A stretch of 64,000 bases of DNA from the NCBI GenBank assembly GCA_004557735.1, contig SFFV01000001.1, positions 124,001-188,000 on the forward strand, given 5' to 3'. Positions 56,787 through 64,000 of this stretch are shown piece after piece. Position 1 is the stretch's first letter. The number at the start of each line of letters is the position of its first letter. A program made the position numbers and the translations under genes. The notes beneath the pieces are model-generated. The model made no database searches. It saw only the letters and a program-made list of their open reading frames with translations, and had not been told where the DNA came from. This stretch comes from Clostridiales bacterium (lineage in GTDB: Bacteria; Bacillota; Clostridia; Oscillospirales; Oscillospiraceae).

Positions 56787-57737
56787 TCACAGGATCTGGG
56801 GAGAGTAGGAGACGGCCAGCCGTCCGTCCCTATCCCGGGATACCTGAATCTCCACCGGATTATTTCCGGCCCATTCCGGATCCTTCGCAGCGCTTTCCTT
56901 CCACTTTTGGATAAACGCCGCCGTCTCTCCGAAAAGCAGCGCCTCCGCGCTCTTTCTGGCCGCCGCGGCTTCCTCAATGCTGTCGTATGTGCCGAGAAAA
57001 TACTGCTTTTTCTGAAATACGATCTTCGCCAGATACTTGCCCCGCACCAGATAAACGCCTTTATAGCCGGTGGTGTTGTCGCGGGGGAGCTTTTGACTTT
57101 GGATCATCTCCAGGCTTGTCCCGCCTACATGGGTCAGAAGAGTACCAAGCTCCTGATCGTGCTCCTTCTTCCGGCAGCCGCAGCTCTGCTGGCCGCAATA
57201 CATCAGGTTGTTGTAGGAAACATCCGGCTCGTTGCCGCAGTCACAGCGGCAATGCCAGATCACGAAGCCTTTTGCGTCACGCTTTTTCGTTGGGTACAGC
57301 GCAGTCAGCCGGCCGAAGCGCTGCCCGGTAATATTGGAAGTAGCATAGCTCCTCACGCTTTTGCAGCCGCAATGGGTCTTGCGCCCGGACACGAGCTCCG
57401 CTGCCGTGGCCTCGCAGGTGTAGCCGCAGCTGCACAGGCATGTCCAGTACGCCCCCATCTTGGTACGCTTTCTGCTGCGGCCAATCACACGCAATTCGCC
57501 GAAGGTCTGCCCAAGTAAATTGTAAGCCGTTGCCTGGTAAGCCCGTTCTTTGCGCAGGCAGCCGCAGCTCTGGGAGCCGCCATATTTCAATGAACGCTCC
57601 AGTACATACCTTTCCGTACCGCAGTCGCAGCGGCAAAGATATTTCTTTTCGCCCCGCGCTGAAAAAACATATCTGTCCAGAATGGTCCAGCGTCCGAAAC
57701 GCTGTCCGGGATTAAATCCGTACTCTATTTTCTTCAT
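56787..57737 (-). CDS. AP2/ERF-like DNA-binding domain protein with N-terminal Cys4 repeats
   Basis: A 316-aa protein with three zinc-finger-like repeats. Each opens with GQ(R/T)FG-(R/E)L or GRW, followed by W/YxCxCxCG and closed by SCGC or HCGC (about 12-62, 75-125, 138-188). Then comes an AP2-like domain (NTTGYKGVYLVRGKYLAKI, KQYFLGTYDSIEEAAAARKSAE, about 218-265) and a tail. AP2 domains in bacteria are typical of mobile-element and phage homing-type proteins. It starts 9 bp after the sortase gene. Confidence 0.75.
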   Translation of the reverse strand: MKKIEYGFNPGQRFGRWTILDRYVFSARGEKKYLCRCDCGTERYVLERSLKYGGSQSCGCLRKERAYQATAYNLLGQTFGELRVIGRSRKRTKMGAYWTCLCSCGYTCEATAAELVSGRKTHCGCKSVRSYATSNITGQRFGRLTALYPTKKRDAKGFVIWHCRCDCGNEPDVSYNNLMYCGQQSCGCRKKEHDQELGTLLTHVGGTSLEMIQSQKLPRDNTTGYKGVYLVRGKYLAKIVFQKKQYFLGTYDSIEEAAAARKSAEALLFGETAAFIQKWKESAAKDPEWAGNNPVEIQVSRDRDGRLAVSYSPQIL

Positions 57738-57746
57738 ACCAAGTAT

Positions 57747-58430
57747 TCACACCTCCCCATTGGTGCGCTCACAGAAGACGGTGACGCGCTCCGTCGTGTC
57801 CCAGTTGCAGGTGTAGAGCGTAAGTGCGTAACCTCTGTTCATCACGGCGTCCGAATCGTCCGGGGAAACGCTTGTCAGTTCCCGCACGGTATAGGTAAAT
57901 GCGTTCCCGTCCACATCCGTAAATGTTACGATGTCGCCCAGTTGAAGCTCGAACAGAACGCCAAAATGCGTATTGTAGTTATGCCCCGCCACAACGAGAT
58001 TGTCATTGTACACGCTGCCGGTGTGGCGACAGGGGGAGATCTCCAAGGCAGGAAAGCTCCACGTTGCCGCGACGGGCATCGTGAGACCGTAGCCCGGAAA
58101 ATCGAGATAGCCGATGTAGTCGTAGGCGCCGGAGTGCACCGTCGGCATATCGAGCGCCGGAGGCGCGGGCAGGCCGTTCGAGCCGCTCCCCGTTCCGGCG
58201 GGGGACGGCATTCCGGGAGACGACGAGACGTCAGGTGCGGGAATCGCATTGGTCTCATCCTTTGCTTCGCGCTCAGTCATGGCGTCTTCCAGCTGTTGAA
58301 GCGTTTTTTCCGCGTTTTCCCCAGCCTTTTTATCTTCTATACGGTTATGAAAAAAAAGGAGTAGCGCGGCAAACACCAGCACTACTCCCGCTGTCAATAA
58401 GAAGAGCCCTGTTTTGTCAAGCCTTTTCAT
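57747..58430 (-). CDS. Sortase of the second surface module
   Basis: A 227-aa sortase with an N-terminal membrane helix (about 8-28), a Pro/Ser/Gly-rich linker (about 60-95) and the catalytic domain. Catalytic residues: His in VVAGHNYNTHFG, Cys in LTLYTCNWD, Arg in TTERVTVFC. The sequence differs clearly from the two pilus sortases (it ends TLYTC-N-xxT-x-R), so it should use another sorting signal. The neighbour protein at 58417-59172, with which it overlaps by 14 bp, carries an LISTGQ-type motif and is the likely substrate. Confidence 0.9.
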   Translation of the reverse strand: MKRLDKTGLFLLTAGVVLVFAALLLFFHNRIEDKKAGENAEKTLQQLEDAMTEREAKDETNAIPAPDVSSSPGMPSPAGTGSGSNGLPAPPALDMPTVHSGAYDYIGYLDFPGYGLTMPVAATWSFPALEISPCRHTGSVYNDNLVVAGHNYNTHFGVLFELQLGDIVTFTDVDGNAFTYTVRELTSVSPDDSDAVMNRGYALTLYTCNWDTTERVTVFCERTNGEV

Positions 58431-59172
58431 TCTTCTTTTTCTTGGAAATGACTACGAGACCGCAAACAATCAACGCCGCTCCCAACGTGCCGAAAACGGC
58501 GATCGGCCAGTTGAGTTGGCCAGTAGAAATCAAAGGATCCTTGTTGTTGAAGCCCTCGACCGTAAAGAGCCAGTCCACTTCACCAACGCGGTAGGCATAC
58601 TCGTTGCCGAGCTCCGCGGGAACATGAAGCACCGCTTCAAGCTTCGCGCTCTTGCCCTTGGCGAAGGTGCCGAGAAGGACACTATCGGTGAGCTGCGCGC
58701 TCTTATCGGGCGAAGCGGAGAAAATACTCTGCTTCGTGCCGTCCGCATTCACGAGATAAATTTCCATCGAGAGCTTGGAGAGAAAGTCCGCCATGGTGGC
58801 GACGGTCTCGTCGCGCTCGCCGTCTACGTTCTGCTGATCCTTGCCGTCCGTGTTCTCATGCGCCTCGTCGTAGGTGAGCGGGTTGCCCTGCTCATCGTGC
58901 GGCACGGCGCGGATGTAGAGCTTCACATAGTCAAAGCCGTTGACACTGTTTTTGATTGTGATGGTCTCGGTGCGCTCGTCACCGGGCATGACGTCTTTAA
59001 AATTATTAAAGAGGTCTGTGTCCGTGTAGCCGCTGCCGGTAGTCTCGATCACAAGCCCGCTGGTTCCGTCGCGGCGGACGACCGCATCGGCGGCGAGAGC
59101 CGGGACGGTCAGCGCCGCAAGCGCGGCGATGACCATCACAAGAGAGAGGAGCTTCTTCATGGATTTTTTCAT
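58417..59172 (-). CDS. Surface protein with [LI]xTGQ-type sortase signal
   Basis: A 251-aa exported protein with a signal peptide (cut near ALAAD, about 28) and a beta-rich domain with FKDVMPGDERTETITIKN, a camelysin-like pattern. The C-terminus is LISTGQLNWPI, then a hydrophobic helix and SKKKKNEKA, the layout of a sorting signal with TGQ instead of LPxTG. The ribosome site is GGAGGGG. It overlaps the sortase start, so enzyme and substrate are co-translated. Confidence 0.8.
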   Translation of the reverse strand: MKKSMKKLLSLVMVIAALAALTVPALAADAVVRRDGTSGLVIETTGSGYTDTDLFNNFKDVMPGDERTETITIKNSVNGFDYVKLYIRAVPHDEQGNPLTYDEAHENTDGKDQQNVDGERDETVATMADFLSKLSMEIYLVNADGTKQSIFSASPDKSAQLTDSVLLGTFAKGKSAKLEAVLHVPAELGNEYAYRVGEVDWLFTVEGFNNKDPLISTGQLNWPIAVFGTLGAALIVCGLVVISKKKKNEKA

Positions 59173-59187
59173 ATCGTTCTCCCCTCC

Positions 59188-59748
59188 TTATTTCCAGTCG
59201 GGAGGCGTGACGCCCCAGGCTTCCTGAACGGCATCTATCGGCTCGCTCTGGATGGATTCCGCAATGACCTCAACGTGCAGGAAGTACTCCGGCTCCGCCG
59301 GCTGCTTCGTCACCTTACAGGTGAGAAGGCTGCCAACCGTCTCTTGGTTGGGAGCAGCAGGCGTCGGATAATAGAAGTATCCGCCTTTCCCCTGCACCCA
59401 GTTATTGGTCGGATTTTCCGTCAATTCATAGGCATACAGGTTCTGGTCGGGGGTGGGAACGATGTTTCCCTTTGCATCGCGCCACGTTACAACATAGGTG
59501 GCGCGGATATAGGCGGCAGTATTGCCGGTGTTTATGATCTGCACATTTTCCTTCGAGCCTGTTACCTCGCAGGAAACCTTGGCGTACTCGAACGTGCTTT
59601 TTATCGGCTCTGTTCTGGCGACCAGAAAGGCAACGGTCGTACCAACTGCTATGCCGATCAAAAGAATCATGGATAAGAGCAAAACTGCGGCTTTGTTCGT
59701 GGGGAATCGGGGCTTGCTGTCTTTTCTGCTATCTGCTCCCGGATACAT
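59188..59748 (-). CDS. Camelysin/TasA-like exported protein
   Basis: A 186-aa protein with a basic start, a hydrophobic export segment (about 20-43, VLLLSMILLIGIAVGTTVAFLVA) and a beta-domain with the camelysin-like IINTGNTAAYIRATYVVTW. It ends AWGVTPPDWK without an anchor. The end of the signal (AFLVARTEPIKSTFEY) resembles SipW-processed proteins, though less strictly than the later members. It sits in the operon between the large surface protein and the TGQ-anchored protein. Confidence 0.75.
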   Translation of the reverse strand: MYPGADSRKDSKPRFPTNKAAVLLLSMILLIGIAVGTTVAFLVARTEPIKSTFEYAKVSCEVTGSKENVQIINTGNTAAYIRATYVVTWRDAKGNIVPTPDQNLYAYELTENPTNNWVQGKGGYFYYPTPAAPNQETVGSLLTCKVTKQPAEPEYFLHVEVIAESIQSEPIDAVQEAWGVTPPDWK

Positions 59749-59772
59749 AATCGCCGTCTCCTTTCTCGATTT

Positions 59773-61308
59773 TCAGAGCACGCTGTACGCATTGCCGCTC
59801 AGCCATTTGGAATTGCTGACGTTGTTTGTAAAGCTGACCGCATTGGTCTGCGAACCCTGCAAGGTTATTTTCTGAGAGCCGCCGGTTGTGTATCGCCAGC
59901 TCCAGCTGGTGACCTCGGTGACGGTGTATTCGCCGACTTCCAGCCCCGTGATCGTGACGGAGCCTGTGCCCTTGATCACGACGCGCTTGGAGTAGCCGTT
60001 CGGGCCGGTCACATCAAAGATGAAGCTCTGGTTTTCGTCAATGACCTCGCAGTCCGCCTTGCTGATGATCAGATCGGCAAGATCGTGATCGTAGTCAAAC
60101 TTGGCGTAGTACGTCGCGGCTTCATAGCCCATGACGGGGGATTCTGCCGTGCCGTAATTCTTCTTCTCCGGTGTCAGCTTATTGTCAGTGACCCAGTTTG
60201 GGTCCACGGCTTCAGTGCAGATTTCATTTCTGTACCAGCCGACGAACTTGAAGCCAGGATTGGCGGTGGGCGTGGAGCCGTCCGCTGTGCCGCTCTTTTC
60301 CTTCACGGCTTCGCTCTCCCGGTCAACGGAGCCGAAGTTCGTCGCACCCGCAGGGCCGACAGGCACATAGTTGATATTCACTGTCTCTTTAGTCGGTTCT
60401 TCCGTAGTCGGTTCTTCCGTAGTCGGTTCTTCCGTAGTCGGTTCTTCCGCCGGCGTGGTCTTTTTCACATACAAATCAAACTCAACAAATGCACCGCCGG
60501 CGGCACCTGTTTGACTATCGATGTCCACAAGCCCACTCTGAAAGACAAAGTCATCGTAGGCATAACCATCCCCATCGCTTGAATGTACGTTTATTCCGTT
60601 TTGACCATTTTTCCAGTTTCGGATTTTCTGGTCTGCTCCGTTCAGAGCGTATCCACTACCGTTGACAGGCTCGATGGCAAACCGAATACAGAATGCATCG
60701 GTGTCAGCTCTGCGTTGATAAACAACATGGTCATTATCATTCGTTTCGCCGTTCCCCAGATACGCAGTATCATTTGCAGCATTATCTGGATCCTTTACAA
60801 CAGTGTACGGCACGTCAATATACACGACGCCGCTCGTGTCCGATGTTCCGCTGAACATAGACAGCCCGTCTTTCCAATCGGTCAATTCTTCACCGTTGCC
60901 GTAATAGTCACCATAAAGCTTGCGCCGCACCTCAACAGGCACACCCGGCTGCAGTGTTGCGTTATTGTTATCGTCTACGCAAAAGACGTTGATTTTAATG
61001 CGGATCTGTCCCGCCGCAGACTCTGTGACAGGGCTGTCGGTTCCCTCAGCCGCCGCAGCAGTTCCCATAACCGACGTATAGAAAGGACAGCCCTCCCCGT
61101 GTGGCTCGCCCTCGGCGGGCTTTGGGTCGCAGGTGCAGCCCTTTTCTTCCACAGAGTTCTCCGGCGTGGAGACCGGGGTATCTTCCGCGAGTGTCAAATT
61201 TTCATTCTCGGCAGACGGATCGCCGGAAAACGCCAGCGTGCCGGGAAGTGCCATGCTGATAATCAGGGTCAGGCAAATGATTAGTGCGATTCCTTTTTTG
61301 CGCGTCAT
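59773..61308 (-). CDS. Large secreted surface protein with EEPTT repeats
   Basis: A 511-aa protein with a signal peptide (cut near LAFSG, about 27), a Cys-rich stretch after it (KGCTCDPKPAEGEPHGEGC, about 56-75), a long beta-rich region, and an acidic (EEPTT)n linker (about 287-306). A repeat-like domain FKFVGWYRNEICTEAV of the InlB-type (Listeria-Bacteroides repeat) follows, and a final Cna-B-like part (EVGEYTVTEVTSW). No LPxTG, TGQ or membrane anchor is at the C-terminus. It ends KWLSGNAYSVL. Confidence 0.7.
   Translation of the reverse strand: MTRKKGIALIICLTLIISMALPGTLAFSGDPSAENENLTLAEDTPVSTPENSVEEKGCTCDPKPAEGEPHGEGCPFYTSVMGTAAAAEGTDSPVTESAAGQIRIKINVFCVDDNNNATLQPGVPVEVRRKLYGDYYGNGEELTDWKDGLSMFSGTSDTSGVVYIDVPYTVVKDPDNAANDTAYLGNGETNDNDHVVYQRRADTDAFCIRFAIEPVNGSGYALNGADQKIRNWKNGQNGINVHSSDGDGYAYDDFVFQSGLVDIDSQTGAAGGAFVEFDLYVKKTTPAEEPTTEEPTTEEPTTEEPTKETVNINYVPVGPAGATNFGSVDRESEAVKEKSGTADGSTPTANPGFKFVGWYRNEICTEAVDPNWVTDNKLTPEKKNYGTAESPVMGYEAATYYAKFDYDHDLADLIISKADCEVIDENQSFIFDVTGPNGYSKRVVIKGTGSVTITGLEVGEYTVTEVTSWSWRYTTGGSQKITLQGSQTNAVSFTNNVSNSKWLSGNAYSVL
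60391..60450 (-). repeat. Four 15-bp tandem repeats coding for EEPTT
   Basis: Four head-to-tail units (60391-60405, 60406-60420, 60421-60435, 60436-60450), identical except for the last base of the final unit. They code for the Glu/Pro/Thr linker of the surface protein and are prone to length changes. Confidence 0.92.
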
Positions 61309-61320
61309 ATAGCTCCCCCC

Positions 61321-61875
61321 TTACACTTTCGGCCAGCCCTGCGCGTCCATGGCAGTATTCCCGTTGTTGGCGCTCTGCGTGGCCTGCGCGAAAATATCAA
61401 TCGTTGCCGTTGCATTCTGATACGCGTTGCTCATATCGGCATGAAAGCTCACGGCAGTGCAAACCGGCGCTGTGACCTCTCCGGGCTTTAAGACTTTGTT
61501 GTAATAATAGTAGCCGTCCTTCTCCGTCCAGTCGGCAGTGTTGCACGCCAGCTCCACCAGAGAAGCATCCGGTGTGACGCTCCCGGTCGGAAGAACGATC
61601 TTCTTATTCACCATCACCCGCACCCACGCGTCGGATACGCCGGTGTTTTTGATCTCCACGATTTTGGTAACGGTGGTTTCGGGCATCACGCCGGTCACAT
61701 CTTCAAAGGGCTTTGTTCTCTCCTCGTCTGCCCATTCCTGCACCGCAATCTGCACGCCGCCGGTTGTGATGACGTTGTGCGCCTTGCTGTCCGCGGTGAA
61801 GTACGCAATGGTTTCGGCGGCAAACAGGGAGAAACAGAGGGCCAGCACCGACAGAATCAAAAATTTTCGCTTCAC
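61321..61875 (-). CDS. TasA/camelysin family exported protein (SipW-type signal)
   Basis: A 184-aa protein with GTG start at 61875 (AGGAGA ahead). The N-terminus is a SipW-type signal: basic start, hydrophobic helix, then AETIAYFTADSKAHNVITTG. The domain shows IVEIKNTGVSDAWVRVMV, the camelysin core. Such proteins form biofilm fibres (TasA) or surface proteases (camelysin). It ends AMDAQGWPKV with no anchor. No sipW-type signal peptidase is inside the window. Confidence 0.8.
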   Translation of the reverse strand: MKRKFLILSVLALCFSLFAAETIAYFTADSKAHNVITTGGVQIAVQEWADEERTKPFEDVTGVMPETTVTKIVEIKNTGVSDAWVRVMVNKKIVLPTGSVTPDASLVELACNTADWTEKDGYYYYNKVLKPGEVTAPVCTAVSFHADMSNAYQNATATIDIFAQATQSANNGNTAMDAQGWPKV

Positions 61876-61949
61876 AGTTTTTCTCCTATCAAGCTTATAA
61901 TTGGGGAGACCTTCCCCGGATCGAAAACAAAACCGCATGGCCATGTTTG

Positions 61950-62057
61950 ACCATATGAGAACACCCGCGTTCACCGGGTGCTCTCATATGGTCTGTACCC
62001 CGAGGGGTACAGACCACAGAGGTAGGGAGATTAGCGCAGCCTTTCAAAGAAGCTGCG
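61950..62057 (-). repeat. 108-bp intergenic repeat, copy 1, two hairpins
   Basis: It lies between the stop of the TasA-like gene at 62072 and the next gene. It contains two back-to-back inverted repeats: 61950-61967 with 61975-61992, and 61991-62000 with 62005-62014. It matches copy 2 (62988-63095) at equal length, with about a dozen differences. No T-run follows on the minus strand. Confidence 0.9.
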
Positions 62058-62071
62058 TTCCCGAAAAGCAA

Positions 62072-62881
62072 TTACGCCTGTGCGTCGAATGCAGCCCAAG
62101 CTTCCGCAGCATTGTCAAAGCCCTCGGCCTGGATAGCGTCGGCCTGCACCAGAACGTTTACGGTCATCGTGCCATCCTCCGATACCTTAATAAAGCCCTT
62201 CTCAACGGCAGTCTGGATGTCAGCGCTGGTTACGTTCGCGCCAATACCGACATAGTTGATAACATTCCATTCGGTCATCGCGCCGGCCTTGAGAGGCTCA
62301 ATGCGGGTGAAGGTAAGGACGTCATACTTCAAGCCATTCTCATCGGTGTAGCCGTTCTCTTCAATGACAGGCCAGTTCACCCCGTTTGCTCCGTGCTGGA
62401 ACTCACCGGAACTCGTGGCGGAAGAGCAGAACATAGCGTTGATGAAGCCACGATAGCTGCCCTCATAATCGTGAGGAGCCATCACACGGATGCGGACATA
62501 AGCATCATTTGCGCCGGTGTTGACCACATAGGGGCACTTGGCAAAGTTACGGCCGGGAACCATGTTTTTGCCGCGCTCGCCGATGTAGGCGGAGTAATTC
62601 GCAGCGTCTGCCTTGATCTCATCATTGGTGAAGATTGTCCAGTTGTCCGGGACGTACTCCATGCCCGAAGCCTTCGTTGTCGGATCGGGGAGGGAGGTAT
62701 CGCCGGAGCCGTCGCTGCCGGTGCGGTGGAACCGGGACTCGATCAGGTCAATCTTGACGTTTCCCACGGTAAACGTATTGGTGGCAGACTTGGTGTCGGT
62801 GAAGTAAGCGAGGGATGCGCCCACAACGGCGACCGCCAGCAGGGCGACGCAGAGGCAAAGCGCGGTGACTTTCTTTTTCAT
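62072..62881 (-). CDS. TasA-like fibre protein (SipW-type signal), paralogue 1
   Basis: A 269-aa protein with the SipW-type N-terminus MKKKVTALCLCVALLAVAVV followed by ASLAYFTDTKSATNTFTVG, almost identical to its paralogue at 63107-63925. The mature part has KCPYVVNTGANDAYVRIRV and EPLKAGAMTEWNV, as in TasA/CalY-type fibre proteins, and a C-terminal NAAEAWAAFDAQA. Good AAAAGGAG ribosome site. It is followed by the 108-bp repeat. Confidence 0.85.
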   Translation of the reverse strand: MKKKVTALCLCVALLAVAVVGASLAYFTDTKSATNTFTVGNVKIDLIESRFHRTGSDGSGDTSLPDPTTKASGMEYVPDNWTIFTNDEIKADAANYSAYIGERGKNMVPGRNFAKCPYVVNTGANDAYVRIRVMAPHDYEGSYRGFINAMFCSSATSSGEFQHGANGVNWPVIEENGYTDENGLKYDVLTFTRIEPLKAGAMTEWNVINYVGIGANVTSADIQTAVEKGFIKVSEDGTMTVNVLVQADAIQAEGFDNAAEAWAAFDAQA

Positions 62882-62987
62882 GTGCTGTTACTCCTTTTGT
62901 GTATTATGTTTTCTACGTACATGCGCAAAAAAATGCTTGAAAATAGAGCAAGGGTTAGCTATTGCTTATGCGGCACACCTTTGCCGA

Positions 62988-63095
62988 ACCATATGAGAGC
63001 GCCCGTGTTTGCCGGGGGCTCTCATATGGTCTGTACCCCGAAGGGTACAGACCACAGAGGTAGGGAGATTAGCGCAGCTCATCGAAGAAGCCGCG
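62988..63095 (-). repeat. 108-bp intergenic repeat, copy 2, two hairpins
   Basis: The same position after the 63107-63925 gene as copy 1 has after its paralogue. Hairpins: 62988-63005 with 63013-63030, and 63029-63038 with 63043-63052. The stems are kept while several loop and stem bases differ. Confidence 0.9.
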
Positions 63096-63106
63096 CAAAG
63101 GAGGAA

Positions 63107-63925
63107 TTATTTAAAGGCAGCCCAAGCTTCCGCAGCATTGGCAAAGCCCTCGGACTGGATGGCGTCGGCCTCGACCAGAACGTTCAGGGTCATGGTATCG
63201 CCGTTTGCAGTAATAGCACCGGCGTCAATGGCCTTCTGGATATCGGCGATGGTAGCAGTCTTGTTGATGCCGATGAAGTTCCAGACGTTCCACTCGGTCA
63301 TAGCGCCGGCCTTCAGAGGCTCGGTGCGGGTGAAGGTGTAAACGTCGTAGGTTACGCCGTCCTTGGTAACACTGGCCTTATCAATCGCAGGAGCATTGTT
63401 CCAGCCGCCGCCCTTGCCATCGATGAACTCGCCGCTGATAAAGGAGGTGGAGCACCACTGGTTGGTGATCACGCCGCCGGCTGTCACGGCAACAAAGTCA
63501 TTGTTGGCCGCAGAGGGGACCATCACGCGGATGCGGATGTAAGCGTCATTTGCGCCGGTGTTGACGACATAGGGGCACTTGGCAACGCGGCGGCCGGGAA
63601 CCATGTTCTCGCCCTTCACGGCCAGATAGTCCTCCATATAGGTCTCAGCGTCTGCCTTGATCTCGGCATCGGTGAACGCCTTGTGGCCGTCGGTGACATA
63701 CTTCATGCCGGACGCGGTCTGGGTGGGGTCGGGGATGGTTTCATCGCCGGAGTTGTCGTTGCCCTCGCGGTGGAACCGGGACTCGATCAGATCAATCTTG
63801 ACGTTTCCCACAGTAAACGTATTGGTGGCAGACTTCGTGTCGGTGAAGTAAGCGAGGGATGCGCCCACAACGGCGACCGCCAGCAGGGCGACGCAGAGGC
63901 ACAATGCGGTGATTTTCTTTTTCAT
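63107..63925 (-). CDS. TasA-like fibre protein (SipW-type signal), paralogue 2
   Basis: A 272-aa protein with the same N-terminus as the gene at 62072-62881 (first 50 residues almost identical), then RFHREGNDNSGDETIPDP, KCPYVVNTGANDAYIRIRV, TEPLKAGAMTEWNVWNF and a C-terminal NAAEAWAAFK. ATG at 63925 with AAAAGGAG ahead. The gene plus its 3' repeat forms a unit of about 1 kb that was probably duplicated in tandem. Upstream sequence to 64000 holds no gene I can identify. Confidence 0.85.
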   Translation of the reverse strand: MKKKITALCLCVALLAVAVVGASLAYFTDTKSATNTFTVGNVKIDLIESRFHREGNDNSGDETIPDPTQTASGMKYVTDGHKAFTDAEIKADAETYMEDYLAVKGENMVPGRRVAKCPYVVNTGANDAYIRIRVMVPSAANNDFVAVTAGGVITNQWCSTSFISGEFIDGKGGGWNNAPAIDKASVTKDGVTYDVYTFTRTEPLKAGAMTEWNVWNFIGINKTATIADIQKAIDAGAITANGDTMTLNVLVEADAIQSEGFANAAEAWAAFK

Positions 63926-64000
63926 GTGGTTGTTTCTCCTTTTATGTATTATTTCTGCGCCCGTGCGCAGGTGGGTACTCATTGACGCGGCTCTTTGGAA

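Larger units (their letters stand above)
45105..64000. mobile_element. Integrated genomic island (left end at tRNA-Ser; right end outside the window)
   Basis: The integrase next to a tRNA 3' end, the excisionase-like gene, the Spo0A-like, MazF and sigma-like regulators, the broken AP2 gene, and cargo limited to surface proteins all point to an integrated element. The boundary on the left is the tRNA-Ser 3' end. No second copy of the tRNA end is seen before 64000, and no relaxase, coupling protein or VirB4 gene is in view, so whether this is an ICE, an IME or a decayed island cannot be decided. Confidence 0.7.

Noticed and set aside
60391..60450. Possible CRISPR-like array
   Set aside because: The units are 15 bp, directly adjacent with no spacers, and translate to EEPTT inside a surface protein.
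45105..64000. A complete prophage
   Set aside because: No capsid, terminase, portal, tail or lysis gene is visible; the cargo is surface proteins and regulators.

Overview
The window reads as chromosome of a GC-rich, strictly anaerobic, spore-forming member of the Clostridia, most like the Oscillospiraceae. Pointers are a complete Rnf complex, an [FeFe]-hydrogenase, PolC with the Firmicute pyrH-frr-uppS-cdsA-dxr-rseP-ispG-polC gene order, and the sporulation genes spoIIID, spoVAD and spoVAE. I name no genus.

Core part, 1-45.1 kb. The rnfCDGEAB operon (minus, 0.1-5.1 kb) couples ferredoxin:NAD oxidoreduction to ion pumping. Divergent from it is a four-gene redox-signalling-like cluster (DRTGG protein, HATPase, hydrogenase-like Fe-S protein, PHP phosphoesterase), then a ClC-type channel. 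A three-gene operon follows (two-subunit aconitase X plus a ketopantoate-reductase-like protein), then an O-antigen-ligase-like membrane protein and a hydrogenase operon in which a NuoF C-terminus is fused to a GltD-like flavoprotein. After that come spoIIID with an opposed 26-codon hydrophobic ORF, a 2-hydroxyacyl-CoA dehydratase pair, two divergent paralogous transglutaminase lipoproteins, spoVAD-spoVAE without a neighbouring spoVAC, a SpaA-like surface protein, and ruvX. A long minus-strand run then carries 12 genes from a beta-CASP nuclease down to an AlkD-like protein: pyrimidine nucleotide, ribosome recycling, isoprenoid and phospholipid synthesis, site-2 protease, PolC. trkAH and a tRNA cluster (Val, Phe, Gly, Cys, Ser) close the core part.

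Accessory part, 45.1-64 kb. A Tn916-type tyrosine integrase lies directly against the 3' end of an intact tRNA-Ser(CGA); a broken 5' half of a second tRNA-Ser lies just upstream. To the right are an excisionase-like protein, a stand-alone Spo0A DNA-binding domain, and a coupled pilus operon (thioester tip adhesin, LPxTG backbone pilin, two sortases) whose last gene is a MazF-type toxin overlapping the sortase by 4 bp. Then come a sigma-like factor, a zinc-ribbon repeat protein running into the wreck of an AP2-domain gene, an intact AP2-domain relative, and a second surface module: a different sortase, a protein with an [LI]xTGQ-type anchor, and four proteins with camelysin/TasA (SipW-type) N-termini. 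Two 108-bp near-identical intergenic repeats with paired hairpins separate the TasA-like genes. No conjugation gene and no right end of the element lies inside the window.

Taken together, the island looks like a horizontally acquired cell-surface fibre package with its own regulators (Spo0A-like domain, sigma factor, MazF). The most novel-looking points are the MazF-sortase coupling, the TasA-like array with its 108-bp repeats, the zinc-ribbon/AP2 chimera, and the AcnX operon.
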